From IMG/VR virus record IMGVR_UViG_3300045135_002240, positions 1 through 44,410 of that record: a stretch of DNA of 44,410 bases; one strand, written 5' to 3'. The stretch comes from a virus. Shown here one piece after another: positions 1 through 7,135 of the stretch; position 1 is the stretch's first letter; every line of letters begins with the position of its first letter. A program made the position numbers and the translations under genes. The notes below the pieces were generated by a model, which saw only the letters and a list, made by a program, of their open reading frames with translations, did no database searches and was not told the DNA's origin.

Positions 1-404
1 ACTCAGAGATAAAATTAGATAACGACTACACAATATCCATATCAACCACTGGTATAAGCCCAGACCCAGTTACGGTAAAAGATGTTGACGCTCAGAACTT
101 TTTTGTTTTGAAAGCTGCATGCCTAGCTGACCAAAGCAGCCTAAGAACAAAAGCTTTGTCGGCTGGCAACTCTGTTAAGCTTGGCCCCGCTTCAATAAGT
201 AGCGGCCCAAATGTGAACGGATATAAACTGCTTATAGAAGTAGGTCCTTGTCAGACATATGAAACCTCGAAATGGGAATATGAGGTTGGCAATATAAAAG
301 CAATCAGAGCTATACTTTCTCCTTTCACAGGAAACAACTTCGACCCAACGAATCTTGGCGTAGGAGGTTCTCAGTATGGCGGCAAACAAGGTTACAGAGA
401 TTAG
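1..404 (+). CDS. 3' end of an unidentified virion-region protein (5' truncated by window)
   Basis: The frame is open from base 3 to a TAG at 402-404, with no stop before the first internal TTG at 108, so the true start lies left of the window. The visible 133 residues are hydrophilic, rich in Ser, Gly, Asn and Thr, with short beta-type stretches such as YKLLIEVGP and a Gly/Gln-rich tail (GVGGSQYGGKQGYRD). I do not recognise a family. It is followed after 7 bases by the LamG-domain gene, whose ribosome binding site overlaps this gene's end, so it belongs to the same virion operon. A capsid decoration, fibre or minor head protein is a guess from position only. Confidence 0.6.
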   Translation, partial: SEIKLDNDYTISISTTGISPDPVTVKDVDAQNFFVLKAACLADQSSLRTKALSAGNSVKLGPASISSGPNVNGYKLLIEVGPCQTYETSKWEYEVGNIKAIRAILSPFTGNNFDPTNLGVGGSQYGGKQGYRD

Positions 405-411
405 GTGATTT

Positions 412-1275
412 ATGGCAAACGATGTAGCTAAATGTATTACTGCGAACGACATAAGAAACGGAGATACCGTAATCTTAGGTTCTGCGATTACACCACTAAA
501 CAATAGTAGTATTACCGACCAATCTACTTTAACTCTTATTGCTGACATAGAGGGCAAGTATGATGCGCGTTTTGACGACGCCACATATTATGGTGACAGC
601 GGATTGCTTACAGGTATAGTGGCATCATATAGGCTCGACGAACTTTCTGGGGTAAGAAAAGACTCCTCTGGAAACGACAGAGACTTAACCGACAATAACA
701 CAGTAGGCGCTATAGTTGGCAAGGTAGACCATGCTGCAAACTTTACAGAAGCAAATAGTGAATTTCTAAGCTTGCCTAGAGCGAACGTCGGAGGAATAAG
801 TCCGGGAAGTTCAGACTTTACAATATCTGTTTGGTTACAATTCAAAAGCACTGGCTTCACTGGAGAACAATTCATAGGAGGAATTTGGAAAACTTCCGGT
901 GTTTCCCAGAGAGAGTGGTTGTTGCTACTAGACACAGACCAAAAAATAAACTTTTTTACATCTGCAAATGGCTCCAATGAAACAGGCATAAAGACAGATG
1001 CTATTTCTGCCGATGTTTGGTATCACATATTGATAACACACGATAACACTGGAGGTTCAAGACATATATACTTAAATGGCACTTCGGTTGTAAATGATAC
1101 AAATGTGACAATCTATGAGGGCACAAGGACTGGAGATTTCCAGCTTGGTAACACTCAGAACTCAACTGACTTTATGAACGGTTATATGGATGAGTTTAAC
1201 TTCTGGGGAAGAGTATTAACCGCTAGCGAGATTGCTGGCTTATATAATGATGGCCGTGGAAAGCATGTCAGATAG
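412..1275 (+). CDS. LamG/concanavalin-like domain virion protein
   Basis: The product is 287 aa. Residues 1-65 form a small module ending in the signature YDARFDDATYYGDSG, closely matching the C-terminus of the 81-aa gene at 1860 (YDSRFDDPTYYSN). Residues about 70-285 look like a LamG/laminin-G-like jelly roll: an opening strand near YRLDE, DFTISVWLQF, WYHILITHD, IYLNGTSV, DEFNFWGRVLTASEIAGLYNDG. The last stretch is the typical closing motif of LamG_3-type domains. Such domains usually bind carbohydrate or mediate surface adhesion. The ATG follows an AGGTGA ribosome binding site. Its place upstream of the neck genes suggests a capsid decoration or head fibre rather than a tail fibre, but that is inference. 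Confidence 0.8.
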   Translation: MANDVAKCITANDIRNGDTVILGSAITPLNNSSITDQSTLTLIADIEGKYDARFDDATYYGDSGLLTGIVASYRLDELSGVRKDSSGNDRDLTDNNTVGAIVGKVDHAANFTEANSEFLSLPRANVGGISPGSSDFTISVWLQFKSTGFTGEQFIGGIWKTSGVSQREWLLLLDTDQKINFFTSANGSNETGIKTDAISADVWYHILITHDNTGGSRHIYLNGTSVVNDTNVTIYEGTRTGDFQLGNTQNSTDFMNGYMDEFNFWGRVLTASEIAGLYNDGRGKHVR

Positions 1276-1284
1276 GAGATAGCA

Positions 1285-1848
1285 ATGGCTAATGAAATAA
1301 AAGTAATAGTTGGTTGTGATTATACCAATAAAACAAATAAAATCAAATTTGGAAATGAGGTTCCTTTAACCTCACCTCCAAGAAGAGCCAAGAACAATAA
1401 CAAGTATGTTGAAACTGTATTTGAGCCGACAGGTGTGAATCAGGCTGGAAACAAATACAAGTCGGGCATACTGACTGTAACTAGCAGCCTAAAAGTTATT
1501 GATACAAGTGCCGAAATAGACACACACGGCTACATCTTTTTGCAGAACTTAGAAACAGCACCTTCGGGCAGTTATGTTGAGTTTGGACCAAGAATAAAAA
1601 TCACAGGTTCGTCTGCAAACTTTGAGACAACCGACCCCGCAGGAAATTCAGTTTATGACTATTCAACAATAGGGTCTGGTAACTTTTCCTACGTTCCGGT
1701 TGGAAGACTTGAGGCCGGTGAGGTCGCAACTCTTAGGATGGTTCCAAGCGGTGTTTCGCTTGCCTTTTCTGCTGGTTCAGGCCTTAGCGATATAGCTGCT
1801 ACTGGAAGTCCTAGCGCCCAAATTAAATTTTTAACCTTTAATGATTAA
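1285..1848 (+). CDS. Putative virion structural protein, beta-rich, 187 aa
   Basis: It starts at ATG 1285 behind AGGAGA and follows the LamG gene by 9 bases. The first about 65 residues resemble the 81-aa gene downstream: both start MA-(acidic/Asn)-(acidic)-Ile, share a PPRRAKNNNKYVE versus APRKSFNTNNFVDE block, and then have PTG/PSG followed by GIL. The rest reads as one beta-domain with YIFLQNLE, GSYVEFGPRI and a Gly/Ser-rich end. Strands of this kind are common in small phage decoration and adaptor proteins. I do not recognise a named family. No signal peptide or membrane segment is seen. Confidence 0.65.
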   Translation: MANEIKVIVGCDYTNKTNKIKFGNEVPLTSPPRRAKNNNKYVETVFEPTGVNQAGNKYKSGILTVTSSLKVIDTSAEIDTHGYIFLQNLETAPSGSYVEFGPRIKITGSSANFETTDPAGNSVYDYSTIGSGNFSYVPVGRLEAGEVATLRMVPSGVSLAFSAGSGLSDIAATGSPSAQIKFLTFND

Positions 1849-1859
1849 GGAGTCAGATA

Positions 1860-2105
1860 ATGGCTGATGATATAAACACATGCACTGGCTTCGGCAGTAA
1901 TGACGCCGACAAGAGAATTACTGGTTCGATAAAGAATGGAACTCCAGTAGTTCAAGCCCCGAGGAAATCATTTAACACAAATAACTTTGTTGATGAAGAT
2001 ACATATACAGCATATACGAGACCTTCAGGAGCTCAGTTTGGAATACTGAATATTAGAGGAAGATACGATTCTAGATTTGATGACCCAACTTATTACTCTA
2101 ACTAA
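1860..2105 (+). CDS. Small virion-type protein, free-standing copy of the LamG protein's N-terminal module
   Basis: This 81-aa product has a strong AAGGAG ribosome binding site in the 11-base gap after the preceding gene. Its last 20 residues (INIRGRYDSRFDDPTYYSN region) match residues about 45-60 of the LamG-domain protein, and its middle matches the N-terminus of the 187-aa protein. The simplest reading is a small structural module that was duplicated and, in one copy, fused to a lectin-like domain. It contains one Cys (C8) and no hydrophobic segment. Function is unknown; binding to a repeating capsid or connector surface would fit a shared anchor. Confidence 0.65.
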   Translation: MADDINTCTGFGSNDADKRITGSIKNGTPVVQAPRKSFNTNNFVDEDTYTAYTRPSGAQFGILNIRGRYDSRFDDPTYYSN

Positions 2106-2120
2106 TAAGAGTTTTTCCTC

Positions 2121-2648
2121 ATGGCAAAAGCATTTTCAGATATTATTACAGAAAGCCTAAAGGATACCTTTGATGATGGTATTAAGGCAATGCTAGAAAG
2201 CACTGGTGTGACTACGCCTTGCAGACTCAGCTTTGGTACAACGAAATATATTTTATGTGATAACTGTATTTATGACCCTATAGCAAAAAAGTCTGCTAAT
2301 AGATATCTGCAGGGAGGCCCTGCTCCTTTTAGTAACAGGCAAATCTGCCCTGTTTGCGGGGGAGCCGGTAGGATTGATACAGAAAGTACAGAAGATATAA
2401 ATCTTATGGTTATTTGGGACATGAAGAGTTGGATTGATATTGGTGTAAATATAAATGCGCCAGAGGGCTACATACAGACCATAAGCGACATTGATTCTTT
2501 GCCCAAAATAAAAAAAGCCAAAGAAATTGTTGTCAATACAGATATAGAAAAGTTTGTTGTGCATAGGTATGTAAGGCATAACGAGCCAGTTCCAGCTGGT
2601 TTAGGTCGCGATAGTTTTTTGGTTACTATGTGGAAGAGAATAAATTAA
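2121..2648 (+). CDS. Zinc-ribbon head-tail connector-position protein
   Basis: The product is 175 aa. It has a two-part zinc-binding motif: CDNC at residues 46-49 and CPVCGGAG at 76-83, a DnaJ-like or rubredoxin-like knuckle, with an additional C34. After this comes a mixed alpha/beta region ending in KWKRIN-type basic residues. It is the first gene of the neck block, immediately upstream of two tail-completion candidates and the tail tube gene, where siphophages encode head-closure or adaptor proteins. The zinc ribbon is seen directly; the connector role is inferred from gene order. The ribosome binding site is weak (AAGAG). The stop overlaps the next ATG by one base (TAATG). Confidence 0.65.
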   Translation: MAKAFSDIITESLKDTFDDGIKAMLESTGVTTPCRLSFGTTKYILCDNCIYDPIAKKSANRYLQGGPAPFSNRQICPVCGGAGRIDTESTEDINLMVIWDMKSWIDIGVNINAPEGYIQTISDIDSLPKIKKAKEIVVNTDIEKFVVHRYVRHNEPVPAGLGRDSFLVTMWKRIN

Positions 2649-3301
2649 TGAGAGTTAGCCTAAAAATAACTGAGAATAATGCAACTATAGAGAAGAACAT
2701 ACTAAGCGCTCTTAGAAAAGGTTTGAATGGAGCTATAAGAAAGTCTGTTAGTACCGTATCAACTCAAGTCAAAAATATAGTCAGAGAGGCCATAACTTCT
2801 TCTGTTGAATACCAAGAACTACTTGGAGGAGAACTTGAGGCTGAACTTGGTATACCTGATAGTTTTGCTAGAGTTGAAAATATACTTGATATTTGGCTTC
2901 AAAGTTTAACTATAAATAGAAAACCAGTTAGGATATCGGGCAGGTCTATCACTGGAGGCTTTGCGCTATTTATGATAAGAGAGGATTGGTCTGATGTTTT
3001 AAACTCTCCATCCTCTAGATATATAACTTTAAAAGGAAGACAGATACCTTGGTTAGAATGGCTGCTTTTGGCTGGAGACCAAACAATAATAACTGATTAT
3101 ACATTTTCAGCCACAATACCTCCTAGGTACACAAGCAGAACCGGAAAAGGTGTTATGCTAGAGGCTCCTCAAAGAAGATGGCATGTACCTCGAAAGTACT
3201 CAGGTACTGCTCTTGATAACTTTGTGACACGCTCTCTTTTAGGAGTAGGTCCGAAGATACAACAGGTAATGCAAAAAGAAGTCCAAAAAAGATTTAAGTA
3301 A
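2648..3301 (+). CDS. Putative tail-completion/neck protein
   Basis: The product is about 217 aa from ATG 2648, which overlaps the upstream TAA (TAATG). An in-frame GTG at 2630 would add six residues but has no better ribosome binding site. The N-terminus (residues 1-60) is basic and helical; a region around IWLQSLTINRKPVRISG and GGFALFMIREDW follows; then comes a conserved-looking GRQIPWLEWLLLAGDQTIITDY block. A basic C-terminus ends the protein. Its place between a connector candidate and the tail genes matches HK97 gp10-type or neck proteins, which join the head portal stack to the tail tube. I do not see a diagnostic motif, so the assignment rests on order and size. Confidence 0.6.
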   Translation: MRVSLKITENNATIEKNILSALRKGLNGAIRKSVSTVSTQVKNIVREAITSSVEYQELLGGELEAELGIPDSFARVENILDIWLQSLTINRKPVRISGRSITGGFALFMIREDWSDVLNSPSSRYITLKGRQIPWLEWLLLAGDQTIITDYTFSATIPPRYTSRTGKGVMLEAPQRRWHVPRKYSGTALDNFVTRSLLGVGPKIQQVMQKEVQKRFK

Positions 3302-4290
3302 TGGCATTAAAAGATTACACAAAATTAAAGGGAGTCAGAGAAGTAGGCGACAGCCTATTTATGTCTACCCTAGAAAATAACTTAAAAGTATTCTTCGACT
3401 GGGGATTGCTTGGTATAGGGGCTTGGTTTGATGTCCAAATACCACAATCAGGAGTGTACGGAGGATTTTATCATAAATTAAGAAGAGTAGATGACCCATC
3501 TTATGATGCCGGTCAAGTTTGGGAAACACCTAGACAAGATTTGGTTTGGGAAACAGGAGTCTCTTACCCTAGTGGTTTGGCTACTGTACAACCCGTGCAA
3601 ATATCAGGTGTTTATGTTGGAGGCACTACCGCTGCTAACTTTTATGGTCCGGGTGATACCACCTACAGCCATTATGTTAATTACCCATTGGGTCGGGTAG
3701 TATTTGACACTGCTATAGACACGTCCAGCGATGTCTATATGAACTACAGCTACCGCTGGGTTCAAGTGCATTTAGCGGACAATGCCCCTTGGTGGAAAGA
3801 ACTTCAATATAGGTCTTTTAGAGTCGATAGTGAACATCTCACACAGACAGGTTCTGGTGACTGGTCAATCGGCGGAAACCATAGAGTTCAACTACCTGCG
3901 ATTGTAATTGAGGCTGTTCCAAGAAGATACTCGCAAGGGTATGAGCTTGGAAATTCAAGTTTAAGGACATATCAGGATGTTTTATTTCATGTACTAGCAG
4001 AATCAAAATGGCAAAGGAACCAACTTGTGGACATTTTAAGTGTCCAACAGGATAAGTCCATTTATTTATTTGATACTAACAAAGTGGCCGAGGATGAAAA
4101 GTATCCTCTTGATTACAGAGGTATGCTTGCTAGCGGCAACCCCTTAATGTACCCAAATCTTGTCTCCCCAACGGGTTACAGGTGGAGGGAGTGCAGGTTT
4201 AGAAATTCTACTCTTTCTGAGGTAGAGTCTCCTAACCCTAATCTACATGAGGCTGTTGTTAGACAGACTTTTGAAGTCATAATCGGCTAA
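3301..4290 (+). CDS. Putative tail terminator/neck-region structural protein, 329 aa
   Basis: The ATG overlaps the upstream stop (TAATG), indicating translational coupling; no strong ribosome binding site precedes it. The protein is aromatic-rich and beta-rich (VFFDWGLLGIGAWFDVQIPQ, YMNYSYRWVQVHL, APWWKELQYRSF) and ends in RQTFEVIIG. Arginine codons are almost all AGA/AGG (17 of 19). It sits directly before the major tail protein, the usual place of the tail terminator. At 329 aa it is longer than most terminators, so it could instead be a neck or tail-completion protein with an added domain. No known family is recognised with certainty. Confidence 0.6.
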   Translation: MALKDYTKLKGVREVGDSLFMSTLENNLKVFFDWGLLGIGAWFDVQIPQSGVYGGFYHKLRRVDDPSYDAGQVWETPRQDLVWETGVSYPSGLATVQPVQISGVYVGGTTAANFYGPGDTTYSHYVNYPLGRVVFDTAIDTSSDVYMNYSYRWVQVHLADNAPWWKELQYRSFRVDSEHLTQTGSGDWSIGGNHRVQLPAIVIEAVPRRYSQGYELGNSSLRTYQDVLFHVLAESKWQRNQLVDILSVQQDKSIYLFDTNKVAEDEKYPLDYRGMLASGNPLMYPNLVSPTGYRWRECRFRNSTLSEVESPNPNLHEAVVRQTFEVIIG

Positions 4291-4292
4291 GA

Positions 4293-4321
4293 TTGGTTAT
4301 TATTTTGGAACGGTGTATATT
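4293..4321 (+). promoter_or_regulatory. Candidate sigma70-type promoter for the tail tube gene
   Basis: In the 89-base gap before the tail tube gene there is TTGGTT (4293-4298), a 17-base spacer, and TATATT (4316-4321). These match 3/6 and 5/6 of the bacterial consensus. A nearby TATAAACA (4327-4334) is also close to a T4-type late element, so which sequence is used is open. The gap is the longest in the first 5 kb, and the gene that follows has a strong ribosome binding site (AAAGGAGG) and distinct codon use. Confidence 0.4.
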
Positions 4322-4379
4322 ATTAGTATAAACAATGGCATAAGCCAATAACGGATAGCTCTCAAAGGAGGCTTTTATA

Positions 4380-5585
4380 ATGGCTAACAATAGAATTTTC
4401 TATGCCTGTCAACAGGTTGGTTTGAAGCCAGATGGTAGTACAGATGCTTTCTCCGTGGTTCACGGTGTTCAAAGTGTTGGTATTACTACTAACTTCAATC
4501 TGAGTCAGGTGTTTGAACTCGGTCAAATTTCTATCTATGAAAATATCGAAGATATTCCAGACGTAGAAGTGACCATGAGTAAGGTTCTAGATGGTACTCC
4601 ACCTATTTACTGTCTAGCAACCAAAGGTGCTACAACACCTACCCTTTCTGGTCGTCAAAACGAAAGAGCTGTATTTGCCCTTTCCATTTTCCCTGATACT
4701 AACGACTCCGCAAACGGAGTTCCTAACTCTCAGGTTGAATGCTCAGGTATGTACGTTTCTTCTTTGGCATACAACTTCCCGCTAGAAGACAACTTCACAG
4801 AAGATGTTACTCTGGTTGGAAACCATAAGATTTGGCACGCCGACAGTCGTGTTATAAGTGGCGGTGCCACTGAAAACGCCTACGGTGTTCCTAAACTAGA
4901 TTTCTATGGTGGTTTTACAGACGCTGGTGAAGACCCATCTGGTCTTACAACTGGTGGTGGTGTAAACCGTCGAGAAAACATTATCTTTGGAAACTCTAAT
5001 CTTGGTTCTGGTCTTAACGCAAATGGTTATCACCGAGACCCAGATATCAGCTGTCTTCCAAAAGAAATTTATGGTATTACCAGTTCCGGTACTAATGAAA
5101 AAGACTCCAATGGAAACTTTGGTGCTCACATTAGTAACATCAGTGTTTCTGCTGACCTTGGTCGTGAGCAGATTCTAGAACTTGGTCGTAAATCGCCTTA
5201 TCACAGATTCGCTTCATTCCCGATTGAAGTCACAACAGAAGTTGAAGTTACCGCTGTTAGTGGTGACCTTATTTCTGCGACTGAAGAGGGTATCCTTAGC
5301 GGTCAAGGCGGTGGTTCGAGCAACTGTTCTGCTGACTCTGGTAACTTGACAGACGCCACGATTCGTATTGCAACATGTGAAGGCTTGAGAATTTACCTCG
5401 GTAAAAAGAACAAGCTGGCTTCCGTAAACTACGGAGGAGGTGACGCTGGTGGAGGAAACGCTACAGTTTCTTACACATTCACCACGTTCAACGACTTCAC
5501 AGTTATTCACGAATCTGATGTAGCTGGAGAAAATGCTGTTTGGACAAATGGCGGTAACAAAATGGATTACTTAGCTCCAAACTAA
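4380..5585 (+). CDS. Probable major tail tube protein
   Basis: The product is 401 aa, starting MANNRIFYACQQVG at an ATG with a near-perfect AAAGGAGG. Features expected of a tail tube protein include the motif QISIYENIEDIPDVEVTMSK near residues 50-70, an alternating beta pattern, and a segment LGRKSPYHRFASFPIEVTTEVEV around residues 265-285. Eight of its 12 arginine codons are CGT/CGA, whereas the upstream gene uses these for only 2 of 19. That bias is expected for a very abundant product. It has its own candidate promoter and is followed by a stable hairpin. It stands between neck genes and tail assembly genes. A minor-domain insertion with Gly/Ser-rich loops (GQGGGSSNCSADSGN) occurs near residue 310. 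Confidence 0.75.
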   Translation: MANNRIFYACQQVGLKPDGSTDAFSVVHGVQSVGITTNFNLSQVFELGQISIYENIEDIPDVEVTMSKVLDGTPPIYCLATKGATTPTLSGRQNERAVFALSIFPDTNDSANGVPNSQVECSGMYVSSLAYNFPLEDNFTEDVTLVGNHKIWHADSRVISGGATENAYGVPKLDFYGGFTDAGEDPSGLTTGGGVNRRENIIFGNSNLGSGLNANGYHRDPDISCLPKEIYGITSSGTNEKDSNGNFGAHISNISVSADLGREQILELGRKSPYHRFASFPIEVTTEVEVTAVSGDLISATEEGILSGQGGGSSNCSADSGNLTDATIRIATCEGLRIYLGKKNKLASVNYGGGDAGGGNATVSYTFTTFNDFTVIHESDVAGENAVWTNGGNKMDYLAPN

Positions 5586-5611
5586 TTTTCTTGGCAAATT
5601 TGACCAACTGT

Positions 5612-5633
5612 GGGGGCGGCGTAAGCCGCCTCC
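5612..5633 (+). terminator. Hairpin after the tail tube gene
   Basis: A 9-bp GC-rich stem (GGGGGCGGC at 5612-5620 with GCCGCCTCC at 5625-5633, one G-U pair) closes on GTAA, a GNRA-type tetraloop. It lies 27 bases after the tail tube stop. No long U-tract follows, so it may be a weak terminator or an mRNA 3' stabiliser rather than a full stop. Either would help make tail tube mRNA more abundant than the genes downstream. Confidence 0.6.
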
Positions 5634-5640
5634 GCTTTAG

Positions 5641-5683
5641 GTCAGCTGTGATTGCGATAGCCAAATGGCGAGTAACTGCTGAC
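5641..5683 (+). other. Structured leader upstream of the first tail-assembly gene
   Basis: GTCAGC (5641-5646) pairs with GCTGAC (5678-5683) and encloses a small hairpin, GCC-AAAT-GGC (5660-5669). It lies between the tail tube hairpin and the next ribosome binding site (AGGA, about 5701). This could be an RNA processing or translational control element; no known riboswitch class is recognised. Confidence 0.3.
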
Positions 5684-5711
5684 TTGCTTTTAGGAACTTC
5701 AGGATTTTAAA

Positions 5712-6749
5712 ATGGACCTAGCAAAAAGAGAACTTCTTTTATACAGAATTTTTTCTGGCTTTGTTAGATTCCGTATTGATAACACTGTTTACATCTTCAA
5801 AAGTCCTACTGCCGAAGACAGATACTTGGCACAGGAGATATACGAAGAAGAAGTAAAGAGTAACCGGTATGAAAACTGGCATACAAAAAAAACAATTCTA
5901 AAGTTCCTCCATGAGCAAGAAATCTTCACAGAAGAAGATGAAGAGAAGTTGAAAAAAATGGAGGACGATATTGAAGACTTAAAACATAAGCTCTTCACTT
6001 CTATGCTTAATACAGAAAAGTCTGACTTCATAAGACTCACTCTTCAAAGAACTAGACAGTATATGTCTGCGCTAAATTCAGCTAAAACTTCTTTGGACCA
6101 CACAACAGTTGAAGGTTACGCATCATTATTAAAAACACAATTTTTAACTAGGCGTTGTTTGTACTTTGAGAACGGCAGTAAATTAGAAAATTGTCCTTCT
6201 CATTTTTTAGAAAAAGCTATGTCGCAGATTGCAATAAAAACAATAGGGCAGGGCGAGCTTAGAGAGTTAGCAAGAACAGAACCTTGGAGAGCTTATTGGG
6301 GAGCTTCTGGAAAACAAAATGTTTTTGAAGGGCTAGTTATAAACTACAATGAAGACCAAAGAGGCTTAATTTTATACAGCAAGATGTATGATGGTGCCTA
6401 TGAGCACCCTGAGTGTCCAGAAGACGAAGTTATACACGATGATGATTTATTTGATGGCTGGATGATACATCAACGTAAAGAAAGAGAGAATACAAAAACA
6501 AAGAAAAGTATAGAGTCTTCAATTAATGAGAAGCAAAGAAACGCAGAAGAGCTCTATGTGTTTGCTCCAACAACAAAGGATGCAAATAAAATAAATGACT
6601 TGAATACTCCTGAAGCTAAAGCTAGGAGAAAAAGAAGAGATTTGCTATTGAGAAAGAAGGGAGAGCTAAGAGAAGCAGAGCTCCCAGATAAGAAACAAGA
6701 AATTATTATGCAGGCCAACAGACAATGGGCTGACAAATTCAAGGGATAG
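5712..6749 (+). CDS. Putative tail-assembly protein, 345 aa
   Basis: The product is mostly helical and highly charged. An N-terminal part (YRIFSGFVRFRIDNTVYIFKSPTAEDRYLAQEIYEEEV) is followed by a coiled-coil-like acidic stretch (FTEEDEEKLKKMEDDIEDLKHKL, residues about 75-100). Residues about 190-250 contain WRAYWGAS and an acidic EDEVIHDDDLFDGWMIHQRKERE. The C-terminus is basic and helical. It is the first of three genes between the tail tube and tape measure genes, where tail assembly chaperones are encoded. It is much longer than lambda gpG-type chaperones. The ATG follows AGGA with 8-base spacing. Function beyond tail assembly is not known. Confidence 0.55.
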   Translation: MDLAKRELLLYRIFSGFVRFRIDNTVYIFKSPTAEDRYLAQEIYEEEVKSNRYENWHTKKTILKFLHEQEIFTEEDEEKLKKMEDDIEDLKHKLFTSMLNTEKSDFIRLTLQRTRQYMSALNSAKTSLDHTTVEGYASLLKTQFLTRRCLYFENGSKLENCPSHFLEKAMSQIAIKTIGQGELRELARTEPWRAYWGASGKQNVFEGLVINYNEDQRGLILYSKMYDGAYEHPECPEDEVIHDDDLFDGWMIHQRKERENTKTKKSIESSINEKQRNAEELYVFAPTTKDANKINDLNTPEAKARRKRRDLLLRKKGELREAELPDKKQEIIMQANRQWADKFKG

Positions 6750-6753
6750 CAAA

Positions 6754-7134
6754 ATGGAAGAGTCTCAAAATACTAACGATTACAAGAAGCTCAAAGAGCA
6801 AACCAAAAAGCATAACGATGAAAAATATCGTGAGAGCTCTAAGAAGCGACTTATGAAAAATATCGAAAGAAAGTTTAAGACCACAATGATTGGTTCTCTT
6901 GCTTCTTTTGAGAAATACTTCGGAGATGTTTGGGGTCATGATGAAGCCCAGCCTTCAGAAGAACAATTAAAAGCGAAACAACTTTGGGAACAAGCGCGCA
7001 CAGAAATATTGAATAACGGAAACAGTCAGTTGAGAATAGCGCAAGAGGAAATTGCACAGTATACTATGACATGGAACAGATATCATATAGATTTTGTTCT
7101 TACCCCGCCTAATCAGGATAATCAGGAGATTTAA
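6754..7134 (+). CDS. Small helical tail-assembly-region protein, 126 aa
   Basis: It starts four bases after the preceding TAG with an AAGGGA ribosome binding site. The protein is charged and almost entirely predicted helix: a Lys/Glu-rich N-terminus (residues 1-40), FKTTMIGSLASFEKYFGDVWGHDEA (residues 42-66), then a helical segment and a C-terminal YTMTWNRYHIDFVLTPPNQD. No Cys, no membrane segment. Its place between the 345-aa and 309-aa genes and just ahead of the tape measure suggests a chaperone-type or tail-assembly role. I do not recognise the family. Confidence 0.5.
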   Translation: MEESQNTNDYKKLKEQTKKHNDEKYRESSKKRLMKNIERKFKTTMIGSLASFEKYFGDVWGHDEAQPSEEQLKAKQLWEQARTEILNNGNSQLRIAQEEIAQYTMTWNRYHIDFVLTPPNQDNQEI

Positions 7135-7135
7135 A

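Noticed and set aside
4380-5585. A contractile tail sheath protein
   Set aside because: Only one tube-size gene lies between the neck and assembly genes, and no sheath, baseplate wedge or spike gene is seen in the window, so a sheath reading is not supported.
5586-5711. A small unreported gene in the 126-base gap after the tail tube gene
   Set aside because: Short frames here overlap the stable hairpins and have no ribosome binding site; the stretch reads as regulatory RNA.
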